Of a stretch of DNA of 64,000 nucleotides, positions 1 to 6,907 are shown in pieces. Location of the stretch: the NCBI RefSeq assembly GCF_029238675.1, contig NZ_JAQWFR010000002.1, positions 186,001 through 250,000 of the forward strand, in the 5' to 3' direction. Made by a program: the position numbers and the translations under genes. The stretch's first letter is position 1; each line of letters starts with the position of its first letter. The notes beneath the pieces were generated by a model that was not told where the DNA came from, did no database searches, and saw nothing but the letters and a program-made list of their open reading frames with translations. This DNA comes from Oceanicoccus sp. (lineage in GTDB: Bacteria; Pseudomonadota; Gammaproteobacteria; Pseudomonadales; Dasaniaceae).

Positions 1-2
1 GG

Positions 3-242
3 CAAGGGTTGATAAGGGGTGGACCTATACCGGCTGTGTTAGGTGATGCGGACCTGTCTATACGATGGGAGTCAGTATTAAAAGCGATGGTTTACGGAGA
101 AGATGTCATTCCCGCCCCCCACCGTCATTCCCGCCCCCCCCCGTCATTCCCGCGAAGGCGGGAATCCAATGCTGTAGATTTCCGCTTTAGCGGAAATAAC
201 AGCATAAGCGTGCAGGCTGGATTCCCGCCTTCGCGGGAATGA
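3..242 (+). CDS. Possible 3' end of an upstream gene reading into a repeat
   Basis: One plus-strand frame is open from the left edge to a stop at 240-242. The first 35 or so residues (to about base 108) have ordinary protein composition. The remainder is translated palindromic repeat and is rich in proline, arginine and serine. This could be the C-terminus of a gene that starts outside the window and ends by running into the repeat, as prmB does at 21.9 kb. I recognise no family, and the frame may simply be open by chance. Confidence 0.25.
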   Translation, partial: QGLIRGGPIPAVLGDADLSIRWESVLKAMVYGEDVIPAPHRHSRPPPSFPRRRESNAVDFRFSGNNSISVQAGFPPSRE

Positions 243-304
243 CGGGGGGGGGCGGGAATTGACGGTGAGGGGGGCGGGAATGACGAGAGGGGTTCGGGAA
301 TGAG
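105..304. repeat. Palindromic repeat family 1, copy A (full element with nested flanks)
   Basis: The core at 143-243 has outer arms GTCATTCCCGCGAAGGCGGG and its inverse, surrounding a central hairpin (TTTCCGC TTTA GCGGAAA, 179-196). The flanks carry extra partial copies: GTCATTCCCGCCCCC at 105 and 123, mirrored by GGGCGGGAATTGAC and similar at 251-304. The result is nested palindromes separated by C or G tracts. It is a REP/BIME- or MITE-like element lying between a possible gene end and the AsmA-like gene. Confidence 0.85.
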
Positions 305-331
305 ATATTATTTAACCAGGGGTTTATAGCA

Positions 332-1138
332 ATGAAATTAATGAAAGTCTTATCGGTTCTACTAATCGTGATTGCGGTGGGTGTTTTTTATGTCGTGAGT
401 AATATTAACACCGTAGTTAAGGATGCCATCGTACAGGTGGGTTCTGATACGTTAAAAACAACGGTGACCCTGGACAGTGTAGATATTCTATTATTAAGTA
501 GCCGGGCTCGGCTTTCCGGTTTGGTGATTGCCAACCCTGCTGGCTTTAGCGCACCGTCATTATTTGAAATGGATAATATAGTGGTCGACCTGGATGTGAT
601 GTCACTGCTGGATAGAGTGATTGATATCCAGGAAATAAGCATCGATGGCGCCAGGGTAACGGCGGAGCAAAAGGGCGCAACAACCAATGTACAAGCCTTA
701 CTGAAAAGCCTTGAGAGTGGGGCTTCTCCCTCGACACCCGTACCGGAACAGCCTGCCGAAGAACCTTCAGCTCCAGTTGATGTGCTGATCAAGGTAGGGC
801 AATTTGACTTTGTTAATAGCGCCACTGAATTGGTGACGGAGAAGTGGGGAGCGAAAGACGTATCGATACCGGCTATTAAGTTAAGCAATATTGGTGGCGA
901 ATCCGGTGTACCTCCTGAGGGTCTGGCCAATGCCATTATCAAACCCTTGCTGAAGCAATTAAATAAAGCACTTAAGGATCGGCTGCAGGAATTACTGGAA
1001 GATGAAGCCAAAGCTAAAGCGAAAGAAAAGCTGAAAGAAAAGGAAGACGAGCTAAAAGCAAAAATAGATAAGAAGCTGGAGGAAAAAATAGGCGACAAGG
1101 ATACCGTTGATGCTCTTAAGTCACTATTTTCTAAATAA
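332..1138 (+). CDS. Membrane-anchored AsmA/DUF748-like protein
   Basis: The 268-residue protein has an N-terminal membrane anchor (residues about 4-24), followed by a beta-rich segment with the pattern typical of AsmA/DUF748-type envelope proteins (LDSVDILLLSSRARLSGLVI, then conserved NPAGF at about 69-73). A proline-rich linker lies around residues 130-150. The C-terminal 60 residues are a highly charged K/E helix or coiled coil. It is probably periplasmic and inner-membrane anchored. Proteins of this class are linked to lipid transport or envelope maintenance, but no specific function can be read here. The start is supported by AGGGG about 10 bases upstream. It stands alone between the repeat and the small zinc-ribbon gene. 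Confidence 0.7.
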   Translation: MKLMKVLSVLLIVIAVGVFYVVSNINTVVKDAIVQVGSDTLKTTVTLDSVDILLLSSRARLSGLVIANPAGFSAPSLFEMDNIVVDLDVMSLLDRVIDIQEISIDGARVTAEQKGATTNVQALLKSLESGASPSTPVPEQPAEEPSAPVDVLIKVGQFDFVNSATELVTEKWGAKDVSIPAIKLSNIGGESGVPPEGLANAIIKPLLKQLNKALKDRLQELLEDEAKAKAKEKLKEKEDELKAKIDKKLEEKIGDKDTVDALKSLFSK

Positions 1139-1243
1139 CAACTTTAACGCTTCTATAGAGGCTCGGGGCAGTAGTAATGTAGCGCTGCCTTGCTACCTTT
1201 GTTGCAAAATCTTGCTGTAAATAGCTGAATAAGGGAGAGTGAT

Positions 1244-1450
1244 ATGGGTGAAATCAGACGTGTCGTGCAACCAATTGAAGTCAACTATATTTGCGACCAG
1301 TGCGAGCACGGCATGATGCATAAAGTAGGCGAGATGGATGAAAGCACCGGTGATATTCCACATAAGTGTGTGATCTGCGGCCACCAGCAAACTTTTCAGT
1401 GGGTCAGTTACCCCCGTATCGATTATACCGATGAAGGCGCCAGCCTTTAA
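1244..1450 (+). CDS. Small zinc-ribbon protein
   Basis: The protein has 68 residues with two CxxC pairs (CDQC at 17-20 and CVIC at 42-45), spaced as in a four-cysteine zinc ribbon. It has no signal peptide or membrane segment, so it is probably cytoplasmic. GGGAGAG precedes the ATG at a good distance. It converges with citrate synthase and shares the hairpin terminator at 1503-1534. It is a conserved-looking hypothetical; a nucleic-acid or protein-binding role would be a guess. Confidence 0.75.
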   Translation: MGEIRRVVQPIEVNYICDQCEHGMMHKVGEMDESTGDIPHKCVICGHQQTFQWVSYPRIDYTDEGASL

Positions 1451-1502
1451 TCACTGCTAACCGCCATAAAGCCAGCGGTCTGTTCATGATAAGTTTAAAG
1501 GC

Positions 1503-1534
1503 AAAAAAAAACCGCATATTTCAATGCGGTTTTT
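1503..1534. terminator. Bidirectional rho-independent terminator
   Basis: A perfect 7-bp stem ACCGCAT/ATGCGGT (1511-1517 and 1524-1530) is flanked by an A-run before and a T-run after. It can therefore terminate both the zinc-ribbon gene and the convergent citrate synthase gene. Confidence 0.85.
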
Positions 1535-1550
1535 GTCAGCCATTTGGTTG

Positions 1551-2837
1551 CTAGCGCTTGCTGAGTTCAGTGAAATCACGCTGCGTAGGCCCAGTGTAAA
1601 GCTGGCGAGGTCGACCGATACGAGAGTTATCGGCAATCATTTCATTCCAGTGTGCAATCCAGCCTGGTGTTCTACCAAGGGCAAAAATCACAGTAAACAT
1701 GCTGGTGGGAATGCCCATAGCTTTGAGGATAATACCTGAGTAGAAATCAACATTCGGGTAAAGCTTCTTGGAGATAAAGTAATCATCTTCCAGGGCAATC
1801 TGCTCTAAACGCTTGGCAATCTTAAGTAGAGGGTCATTATCCAGACCTAGTTCACTCAGTACTTCATCAGCGGTTTGTTTCATAACTTTGGCGCGAGGAT
1901 CAAAGTTTTTATAAACACGGTGACCAAAGCCCATTAAACGGAAAGGATCGTTCTTGTCCTTGGCTTTAGCAACAAACTCATCAATACGACTTTCATCGCC
2001 GATTTCGTTGAGCATATCCAATACCGCTTCATTAGCACCACCGTGTGATGGCCCCCAAAGGGCAGAAATACCAGCGGCAATAGCGGCAAATGGGTTAGTG
2101 CCTGTTGAGCCGGCCAAACGAACAGTAGAAGTAGAAGCATTTTGCTCGTGATCAGCGTGAAGGATAAAGATCTTATCCATGGCCTTGGCCAGGGTCGGGC
2201 TGATTTTGTACTCTTCACAAGGGGTGCTGAACATCATGCTCAGGAAGTTTTCTGAATAGTTCAGGTCGTTGCGAGGGTAAACAAAAGGTTGACCGATAGA
2301 GAATTTATAGGCCATTGCTGCCAGGGTTGGCATTTTGGCGATCAGGCGAATAGCAGAGATATTGCGGTGCTTTTCGTTAGTGATATCCAGTGAGTCATGG
2401 TAGAAAGCTGACAGCGCGCCAACAACACCACAGAGAATAGCCATTGGGTGTGCGTCGCGGCGAAAACCTTTAAAGAACGAGGTCATCTGGTCGTGAACCA
2501 TGGTGTGCATGGTGATCTTTTCTACAAAATCTGCTTTTTCAGCTGGGGTTGGTAATTCGCCATTCCACAATAGCCAGCAGGTTTCTAAAAAGTCAGATTC
2601 GTTGGCCAGTTGCTCAATAGGGTAGCCGCCGTGTAGTAATACCCCTTTACCACCATCTATATAAGTGATCTTGGATTCACAGGCTGCAGTAGAAACAAAA
2701 CCCGGGTCATACGTAAACATGCCTTGCCCTGTCAGTGCGCCAACATCGACTACGTCGGGGCCGATACTGCCGGAATAGATAGGGAGGTCAATGGCGTCTT
2801 TGCCTGGGATGGCCAGAGTCGCTTTTTTATCAGACAT
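1551..2837 (-). CDS. gltA: Citrate synthase (type II, hexameric)
   Basis: This enzyme condenses acetyl-CoA and oxaloacetate to citrate, the first step of the TCA cycle, in the cytoplasm. At 428 residues it has the length of Gram-negative type II enzymes. The catalytic residues are visible: H265 in [11 protein letters not shown]306 in GFGHRVYK and D364 in NVDFYSG. C207 matches the cysteine near the NADH site of the E. coli enzyme, so allosteric NADH inhibition is plausible. It is divergent from sdhCDAB, separated by about 475 bases that must hold both promoters. This is the usual arrangement in gammaproteobacteria. Confidence 0.97.
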   Translation of the reverse strand: MSDKKATLAIPGKDAIDLPIYSGSIGPDVVDVGALTGQGMFTYDPGFVSTAACESKITYIDGGKGVLLHGGYPIEQLANESDFLETCWLLWNGELPTPAEKADFVEKITMHTMVHDQMTSFFKGFRRDAHPMAILCGVVGALSAFYHDSLDITNEKHRNISAIRLIAKMPTLAAMAYKFSIGQPFVYPRNDLNYSENFLSMMFSTPCEEYKISPTLAKAMDKIFILHADHEQNASTSTVRLAGSTGTNPFAAIAAGISALWGPSHGGANEAVLDMLNEIGDESRIDEFVAKAKDKNDPFRLMGFGHRVYKNFDPRAKVMKQTADEVLSELGLDNDPLLKIAKRLEQIALEDDYFISKKLYPNVDFYSGIILKAMGIPTSMFTVIFALGRTPGWIAHWNEMIADNSRIGRPRQLYTGPTQRDFTELSKR

Positions 2838-3114
2838 GTAAAACTCCTAACGTTTTGATTTTCTGAGTGATTCCAGTACTGGTCGCCGGCATTGCGTTAT
2901 GCTGGCCGCCGTTTTGCATTTTGCTGTATAGAGGGTGGACAATCATAGAGTTTTGGTGGTTTTTGTCAATGGGGAATTTAGCTCCTGATCTTATAATATG
3001 CTGTTAAATCAAAGCTTTTCGAGATTTTTAGCAGCCGATCGGACGGTATTACAATTTTTCTTCTTTTAAATAGCGTAATAAAGTGGATTTATTCTTGAGG
3101 GGGGGTGTTAGCGT

Positions 3115-3143
3115 TTGTAATCTTATATCGATATGCCTATAAT
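3115..3143 (+). promoter_or_regulatory. Candidate sigma70 promoter for sdhCDAB
   Basis: TTGTAA (3115-3120) and a consensus TATAAT (3138-3143) are separated by 17 bases. Transcription would start near 3150, leaving a leader of about 165 bases before sdhC. Confidence 0.55.
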
Positions 3144-3174
3144 TCGCCGCGGATTCCAAGGGCTGTCTGTGGGG

Positions 3175-3202
3175 CTAAGTCTAACGCTGGCTTAGTTTTT
3201 TT
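3175..3202 (+). terminator. Attenuator-like hairpin in the sdhC leader
   Basis: CTAAG (3175-3179) pairs with CTTAG (3191-3195) and is followed immediately by seven T. It lies about 25 bases after the predicted transcription start and 112 bases before sdhC, so it could terminate part of the sdh transcripts. The stem is short, so its activity is uncertain. Confidence 0.4.
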
Positions 3203-3314
3203 CTCAAATTGCTCTCTTGATCCCAAGCGCTTCGCTAACCTTTAACCGCCTGCTTACCTGGTCGCCGATTATAGTCGCCGAATAGATAAGGGGCCTGACA
3301 AGTGTGATAAAACC

Positions 3315-3689
3315 GTGACTGATAAACGACCTGTAAATCTTGATATCGGCACCATAGACCTGCCGTTACCTGCATTGGCGTCGATTACCCACCGTATTAC
3401 CGGTGTGATTCTCGTAGCTGGTGCCGCCGTTCTGCTTTGGCTATTGGATGAATCCCTGGCCAGTGAAGAGGGCTTTAACACCGTTAAAACCCTGGCTGAT
3501 TCCTTTTTAGTAAAACTGATTGTGTGGGGCGTTTTGTCTGCACTGATTTATCACTCTGTAGCGGGTATCAAACACCTGATTATGGATCTGGGCATTGGTG
3601 AGACCCTTGAGGGCGGCCAGACTGGAGCCAAACTGGTTTTAATCGTCTCTGCTGTGTTAATTATTCTGGCGGGAGCGATGGTATGGTAA
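3315..3689 (+). CDS. sdhC: Succinate dehydrogenase cytochrome b556 subunit
   Basis: This membrane anchor of complex II helps bind haem b and ubiquinone. Its N-terminus (RPVNLDIGTIDLPLPALASI) and the SITHRITG motif are the family signature, and H84 in the IYHSVAGIKH helix region fits the haem-ligand segment. Three transmembrane helices are evident in 124 residues. The start is a GTG; no in-frame ATG lies nearby and the preceding GTG is followed directly by a stop. It overlaps sdhD by 7 bases, indicating coupled translation in the sdhCDAB operon. Confidence 0.95.
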   Translation: MTDKRPVNLDIGTIDLPLPALASITHRITGVILVAGAAVLLWLLDESLASEEGFNTVKTLADSFLVKLIVWGVLSALIYHSVAGIKHLIMDLGIGETLEGGQTGAKLVLIVSAVLIILAGAMVW

Positions 3690-4069
3690 CTTCAGTAACG
3701 AATTTTGGTCGCAGCGGCCTCTCAGACTGGTTAATGCAGCGTGTCACCGGTGTGATTCTGTTAGCTTATACCGTCGTAATCGCTGGTGTTTTATTGCTGT
3801 GCTCCCCTGACTACGCTCAGTGGAAGGCTTTGTTCGATGAGACCTGGATGAAGACCTTTACCCTGGCGGCAATTCTCTCTATTGCTTCTCATGCCTGGAT
3901 TGGATTGTGGTCTGTTTCTACCGATTATCTCGTAAGACATGTACTGACTATTAAATTAGGGCCCGCCGTTGGTGCTCAAGCTAACCTATTGCGTTGGGCC
4001 TTTCAGGCTGCCAGTGCGGTTGTCCTGTTCACTTATGTTGTCTGGGGCATCCAGATCCTTTGGGGTTAA
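3683..4069 (+). CDS. sdhD: Succinate dehydrogenase hydrophobic membrane anchor subunit
   Basis: This second membrane anchor of complex II has 128 residues and three transmembrane helices. The SDWLMQRVTGVIL motif near the N-terminus and the ASHAWIGLWSVSTDY segment (haem-ligand histidine and quinone-site tyrosine region) match the family. It overlaps the end of sdhC and is followed after 6 bases by sdhA. Confidence 0.95.
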   Translation: MVTSVTNFGRSGLSDWLMQRVTGVILLAYTVVIAGVLLLCSPDYAQWKALFDETWMKTFTLAAILSIASHAWIGLWSVSTDYLVRHVLTIKLGPAVGAQANLLRWAFQAASAVVLFTYVVWGIQILWG

Positions 4070-4075
4070 TCAATA

Positions 4076-5845
4076 ATGACTATTAGAACTATTTCATTTG
4101 ACGGTGTAATCGTCGGTGGTGGCGGTGCAGGTATGCGCGCCGCATTGCAACTTTCCCAGTCTGGTTACAAGACTGCGGTTATCTCTAAAGTATTTCCTAC
4201 TCGCTCACACACAGTGTCCGCCCAAGGCGGTATTACCTGTGCAATTGCGTCTAACGATCCCAATGATGATTGGCGCTGGCATATGTATGACACCGTAAAA
4301 GGGTCAGACTATATTGGTGACCAGGACGCTATCGAATATATGTGTAGCGTGGGCCCGGAAGCGGTTTACGAATTAGACCATATGGGTATGCCGTTCTCTC
4401 GTACTGAAGAAGGCCGTATCTACCAGCGTCCTTTTGGTGGTCAATCTAAAGGACCTGACAATCCAACTCAGGCTGCTCGTACTTGTGCTGCGGCTGACCG
4501 TACTGGTCACGCGCTATTGCACACCCTTTACCAGGGCAATATGAAGAACGAAACGGTGTTCTTTAACGAGTGGTACGCAACCGACCTGGTTAAAAATGAA
4601 GATGGCGCTGTAACCGGTGTTATCGCTATCTGCATCGAGACTGGCGAAGTTGTTCATATCAAATCAAAAGCGACCGTATTAGCCACAGGTGGTGCCGGTC
4701 GTATTTATGCTTCTACGACTAATGCGCACATTAATACTGGTGACGGTATTGGTATGGCATTGCGTGCCGGTGTGCCGGTTCAGGATATTGAAATGTGGCA
4801 GTTCCACCCAACCGGTATTGCCGGCGCGGGTGTGCTTGTGACTGAAGGTTGTCGCGGTGAAGGTGGCTATCTGGTCAATAAAGACGGCGAGCGCTTTATG
4901 GAGCGTTATGCACCTAACGCAAAAGACCTGGCGGGCCGTGATGTTGTTGCCCGTTCTATGACTTTAGAAATCCTTGAAGGCCGCGGTTGTGGTCCTGATG
5001 GCGATCACGTTTACCTGAAGCTTGATCACTTGGGTGAAGAAGTACTTGAAAGTCGTCTGCCTGGTATCTGTGAATTATCACGTACCTTCGCACACGCTGA
5101 CCCGGTTAAAGAGCCGGTGCCAGTAATACCAACCTGCCACTATATGATGGGTGGTATTCCAACTAACGTTGATGGTCAGGCGATTACCGTTGATGCTGAT
5201 GGCAACGACCAAATTATTCCAGGTCTGTATGCCTGTGGTGAGGTTGCTTGTGTATCGGTGCACGGTGCTAACCGTTTGGGTGGTAACTCACTGCTTGACC
5301 TGGTTGTATTTGGCCGATCTTCGGGTCTGCATATTGAGAAGTCGCTTCGCGAAGGTATCGATATGAAAGATGCTACCGAAGCAGAAATTGCCAAAGCAGC
5401 TTCACGCTTAACCAGCCTGAACAATACGACTGGCGGCGAAGGCGTTGCCGCCTTGCGTAAAGAGCTACAAACCATTATGCAGAACTACTTCGGTGTATTC
5501 CGTCGCGGTGACTATATGAAGGAAGGTATTAAAAAGCTGGCTGAATTACGTCCTCGTATTGAAAATGCGCATCTTGCAGATAAGAGTAATGCTTATAACA
5601 CGGCTCGCATCGAAATTTTGGAACTTCATAACTTGTTTGAGGTTGCAGAAGCCACAGCGATTGCCGCTGAAGAGCGCAAAGAAAGCCGCGGCGCTCACGC
5701 CCGTGAAGATTTTGAAGATCGTGACGATGAGAATTGGCTGTGTCACTCCATGTACTTCCCTGGCGACAAGAGTGTCGGTAAGCGCGGTGTAAACTTTACC
5801 CCGAAAACCGTTGATACTTTCCAGCCGAAAATACGTACCTATTAA
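4076..5845 (+). CDS. sdhA: Succinate dehydrogenase flavoprotein subunit
   Basis: This subunit oxidises succinate to fumarate and passes electrons to SdhB. The 589-residue chain carries the dinucleotide fold GGGGAGM (14-20), the covalent FAD histidine H45 in [10 protein letters not shown], the substrate-site H244 in QFHPTG and the catalytic arginine R288 in [25 protein letters not shown] near residue 400 is the conserved FAD-binding C-terminal motif. It is the third gene of sdhCDAB, starting 6 bases after sdhD. Confidence 0.97.
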   Translation: MTIRTISFDGVIVGGGGAGMRAALQLSQSGYKTAVISKVFPTRSHTVSAQGGITCAIASNDPNDDWRWHMYDTVKGSDYIGDQDAIEYMCSVGPEAVYELDHMGMPFSRTEEGRIYQRPFGGQSKGPDNPTQAARTCAAADRTGHALLHTLYQGNMKNETVFFNEWYATDLVKNEDGAVTGVIAICIETGEVVHIKSKATVLATGGAGRIYASTTNAHINTGDGIGMALRAGVPVQDIEMWQFHPTGIAGAGVLVTEGCRGEGGYLVNKDGERFMERYAPNAKDLAGRDVVARSMTLEILEGRGCGPDGDHVYLKLDHLGEEVLESRLPGICELSRTFAHADPVKEPVPVIPTCHYMMGGIPTNVDGQAITVDADGNDQIIPGLYACGEVACVSVHGANRLGGNSLLDLVVFGRSSGLHIEKSLREGIDMKDATEAEIAKAASRLTSLNNTTGGEGVAALRKELQTIMQNYFGVFRRGDYMKEGIKKLAELRPRIENAHLADKSNAYNTARIEILELHNLFEVAEATAIAAEERKESRGAHAREDFEDRDDENWLCHSMYFPGDKSVGKRGVNFTPKTVDTFQPKIRTY

Positions 5846-5913
5846 CAGTGAAATGAAGTAACAGCAAAATCAAAAACAGCCAGTTGAGCCAAAGATTAAG
5901 AGGCTAGAAAAAT

Positions 5914-6621
5914 ATGTTGAATGTTAGTATTTATCGTTACAACCCGGAAACAGACGCCGAGCCGTATATGCAGGACCTGGAAGTTGATACCGCTGGTAAA
6001 GACTTAATGGTACTGGATGTCCTTGAGCTGATTAAGGCCGAAGACACAACTACTTCTTACCGTCGTTCATGCCGTGAAGGTGTGTGTGGTTCTGATGGTA
6101 TGAATATCAATGGTAAAAACGGCCTGGCCTGTATTATGCCATTATCTGAAGCCATGAAAGGCGGCAATAAGCTGGTTCTGCGCCCGTTACCGGGCCTGCC
6201 TGTTATCCGTGACCTGGTTGTGGATATGAGCTTATTCTACAAGCAGTATGAAAAGGTTAAGCCATTCCTCATTAATGATACCCCGGCGCCAGCCATTGAA
6301 CGTCTACAGTCACCTGAAGAGCGTGAGAAGTTAGACGGTCTTTATGAGTGTATCCTGTGTGCTTGTTGTTCTACCGCTTGTCCTTCATTCTGGTGGAACC
6401 CGGATCGCTTTATCGGTCCTTCGGGTCTGTTACAGGCTTACCGTTTCCTGGCGGACAGTCGTGATACATCAACTGAACAGCGCTTGGCTGATCTGGATGA
6501 TCCATTCAGTGTTTTCCGTTGCCACGGTATCCAAAACTGTGTCAGTGTTTGTCCTAAGGGCTTGAACCCTACCAAAGCTATCGGGCATATTCGCAATATG
6601 CTTTTAACTAGCGCAACATAA
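5914..6621 (+). CDS. sdhB: Succinate dehydrogenase iron-sulfur subunit
   Basis: This electron-transfer subunit of complex II has 235 residues. The ferredoxin-like N-terminal half has the [2Fe-2S] ligands in SCREGVCGSDG and the later LACI. The C-terminal half has CILCACCSTACP and CHGIQNCVSVCPKGLNP for the [4Fe-4S] and [3Fe-4S] clusters. It follows sdhA after 68 bases. An A/T-rich hairpin with a T-run at about 6640-6668 follows and may end the sdh transcript. Confidence 0.97.
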   Translation: MLNVSIYRYNPETDAEPYMQDLEVDTAGKDLMVLDVLELIKAEDTTTSYRRSCREGVCGSDGMNINGKNGLACIMPLSEAMKGGNKLVLRPLPGLPVIRDLVVDMSLFYKQYEKVKPFLINDTPAPAIERLQSPEEREKLDGLYECILCACCSTACPSFWWNPDRFIGPSGLLQAYRFLADSRDTSTEQRLADLDDPFSVFRCHGIQNCVSVCPKGLNPTKAIGHIRNMLLTSAT

Positions 6622-6639
6622 GCGTTAGGCATAGCAGCA

Positions 6640-6668
6640 AAAATAAGCCAAAAGCTTGTTTTTTTTGT
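6640..6668 (+). terminator. Weak rho-independent terminator after sdhB
   Basis: AAAATAAGC (6640-6648) can pair with GCTTGTTTT (6654-6662), including one T-G wobble, around a CAAAA loop, and continues in a T-run. The stem is mostly A-U, so read-through into sucA is likely. Confidence 0.4.
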
Positions 6669-6680
6669 TGTTTGAATACG

Positions 6681-6711
6681 GTGTAAGTGTCAGATTCGTC
6701 TACACTTACAC
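6681..6711. promoter_or_regulatory. Long hairpin with UUCG tetraloop between sdhB and sucA
   Basis: GTGTAAGTGT (6681-6690) pairs perfectly with ACACTTACAC (6702-6711). The interior AGA-TTCG-TCT extends the stem by three pairs around a UUCG tetraloop, with one bulged C at 6691. No T-run follows, so it resembles an RNA stability or processing structure more than a terminator. Confidence 0.6.
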
Positions 6712-6907
6712 AGTGTTCCAGGCATTACATTTTTTATATTCAATTATCGTGATGCGGGATATGGTGATGGCACTTACCAGTGCATCTTATTAACTGCTAT
6801 ATCCAACAAGTATAAGCTCTGTCACTACCATGGCAGGTCTTCGTTATCTCAGGGTTTAAGCAAAGCCTTGCGTAATGTTAACGCGCTTGTTGCAGAGGCC
6901 CAAAGAC

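Larger units (their letters stand above)
2838..3314. other. gltA-sdhC divergent intergenic region
   Basis: This is 477 bases without a gene. It holds the start region of gltA, a candidate sdhC promoter (3115-3143), a small hairpin followed by seven T (3175-3202), and an AT-rich stretch at about 2940-3090 suited to regulator binding. I cannot assign a specific operator by eye. Confidence 0.6.

Noticed and set aside
105-304. CRISPR array or structural RNA gene suggested by regular repeats
   Set aside because: The repeats are inverted rather than evenly spaced direct repeats, there are no unique spacers of constant length, and no cas genes are present.
388-1098. 236-codon minus-strand frame opposite the AsmA-like gene
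   Set aside because: It is a serine/phenylalanine-rich antisense translation of a lysine/glutamate-rich gene with no family features; the plus strand has the signal anchor and ribosome-binding site.
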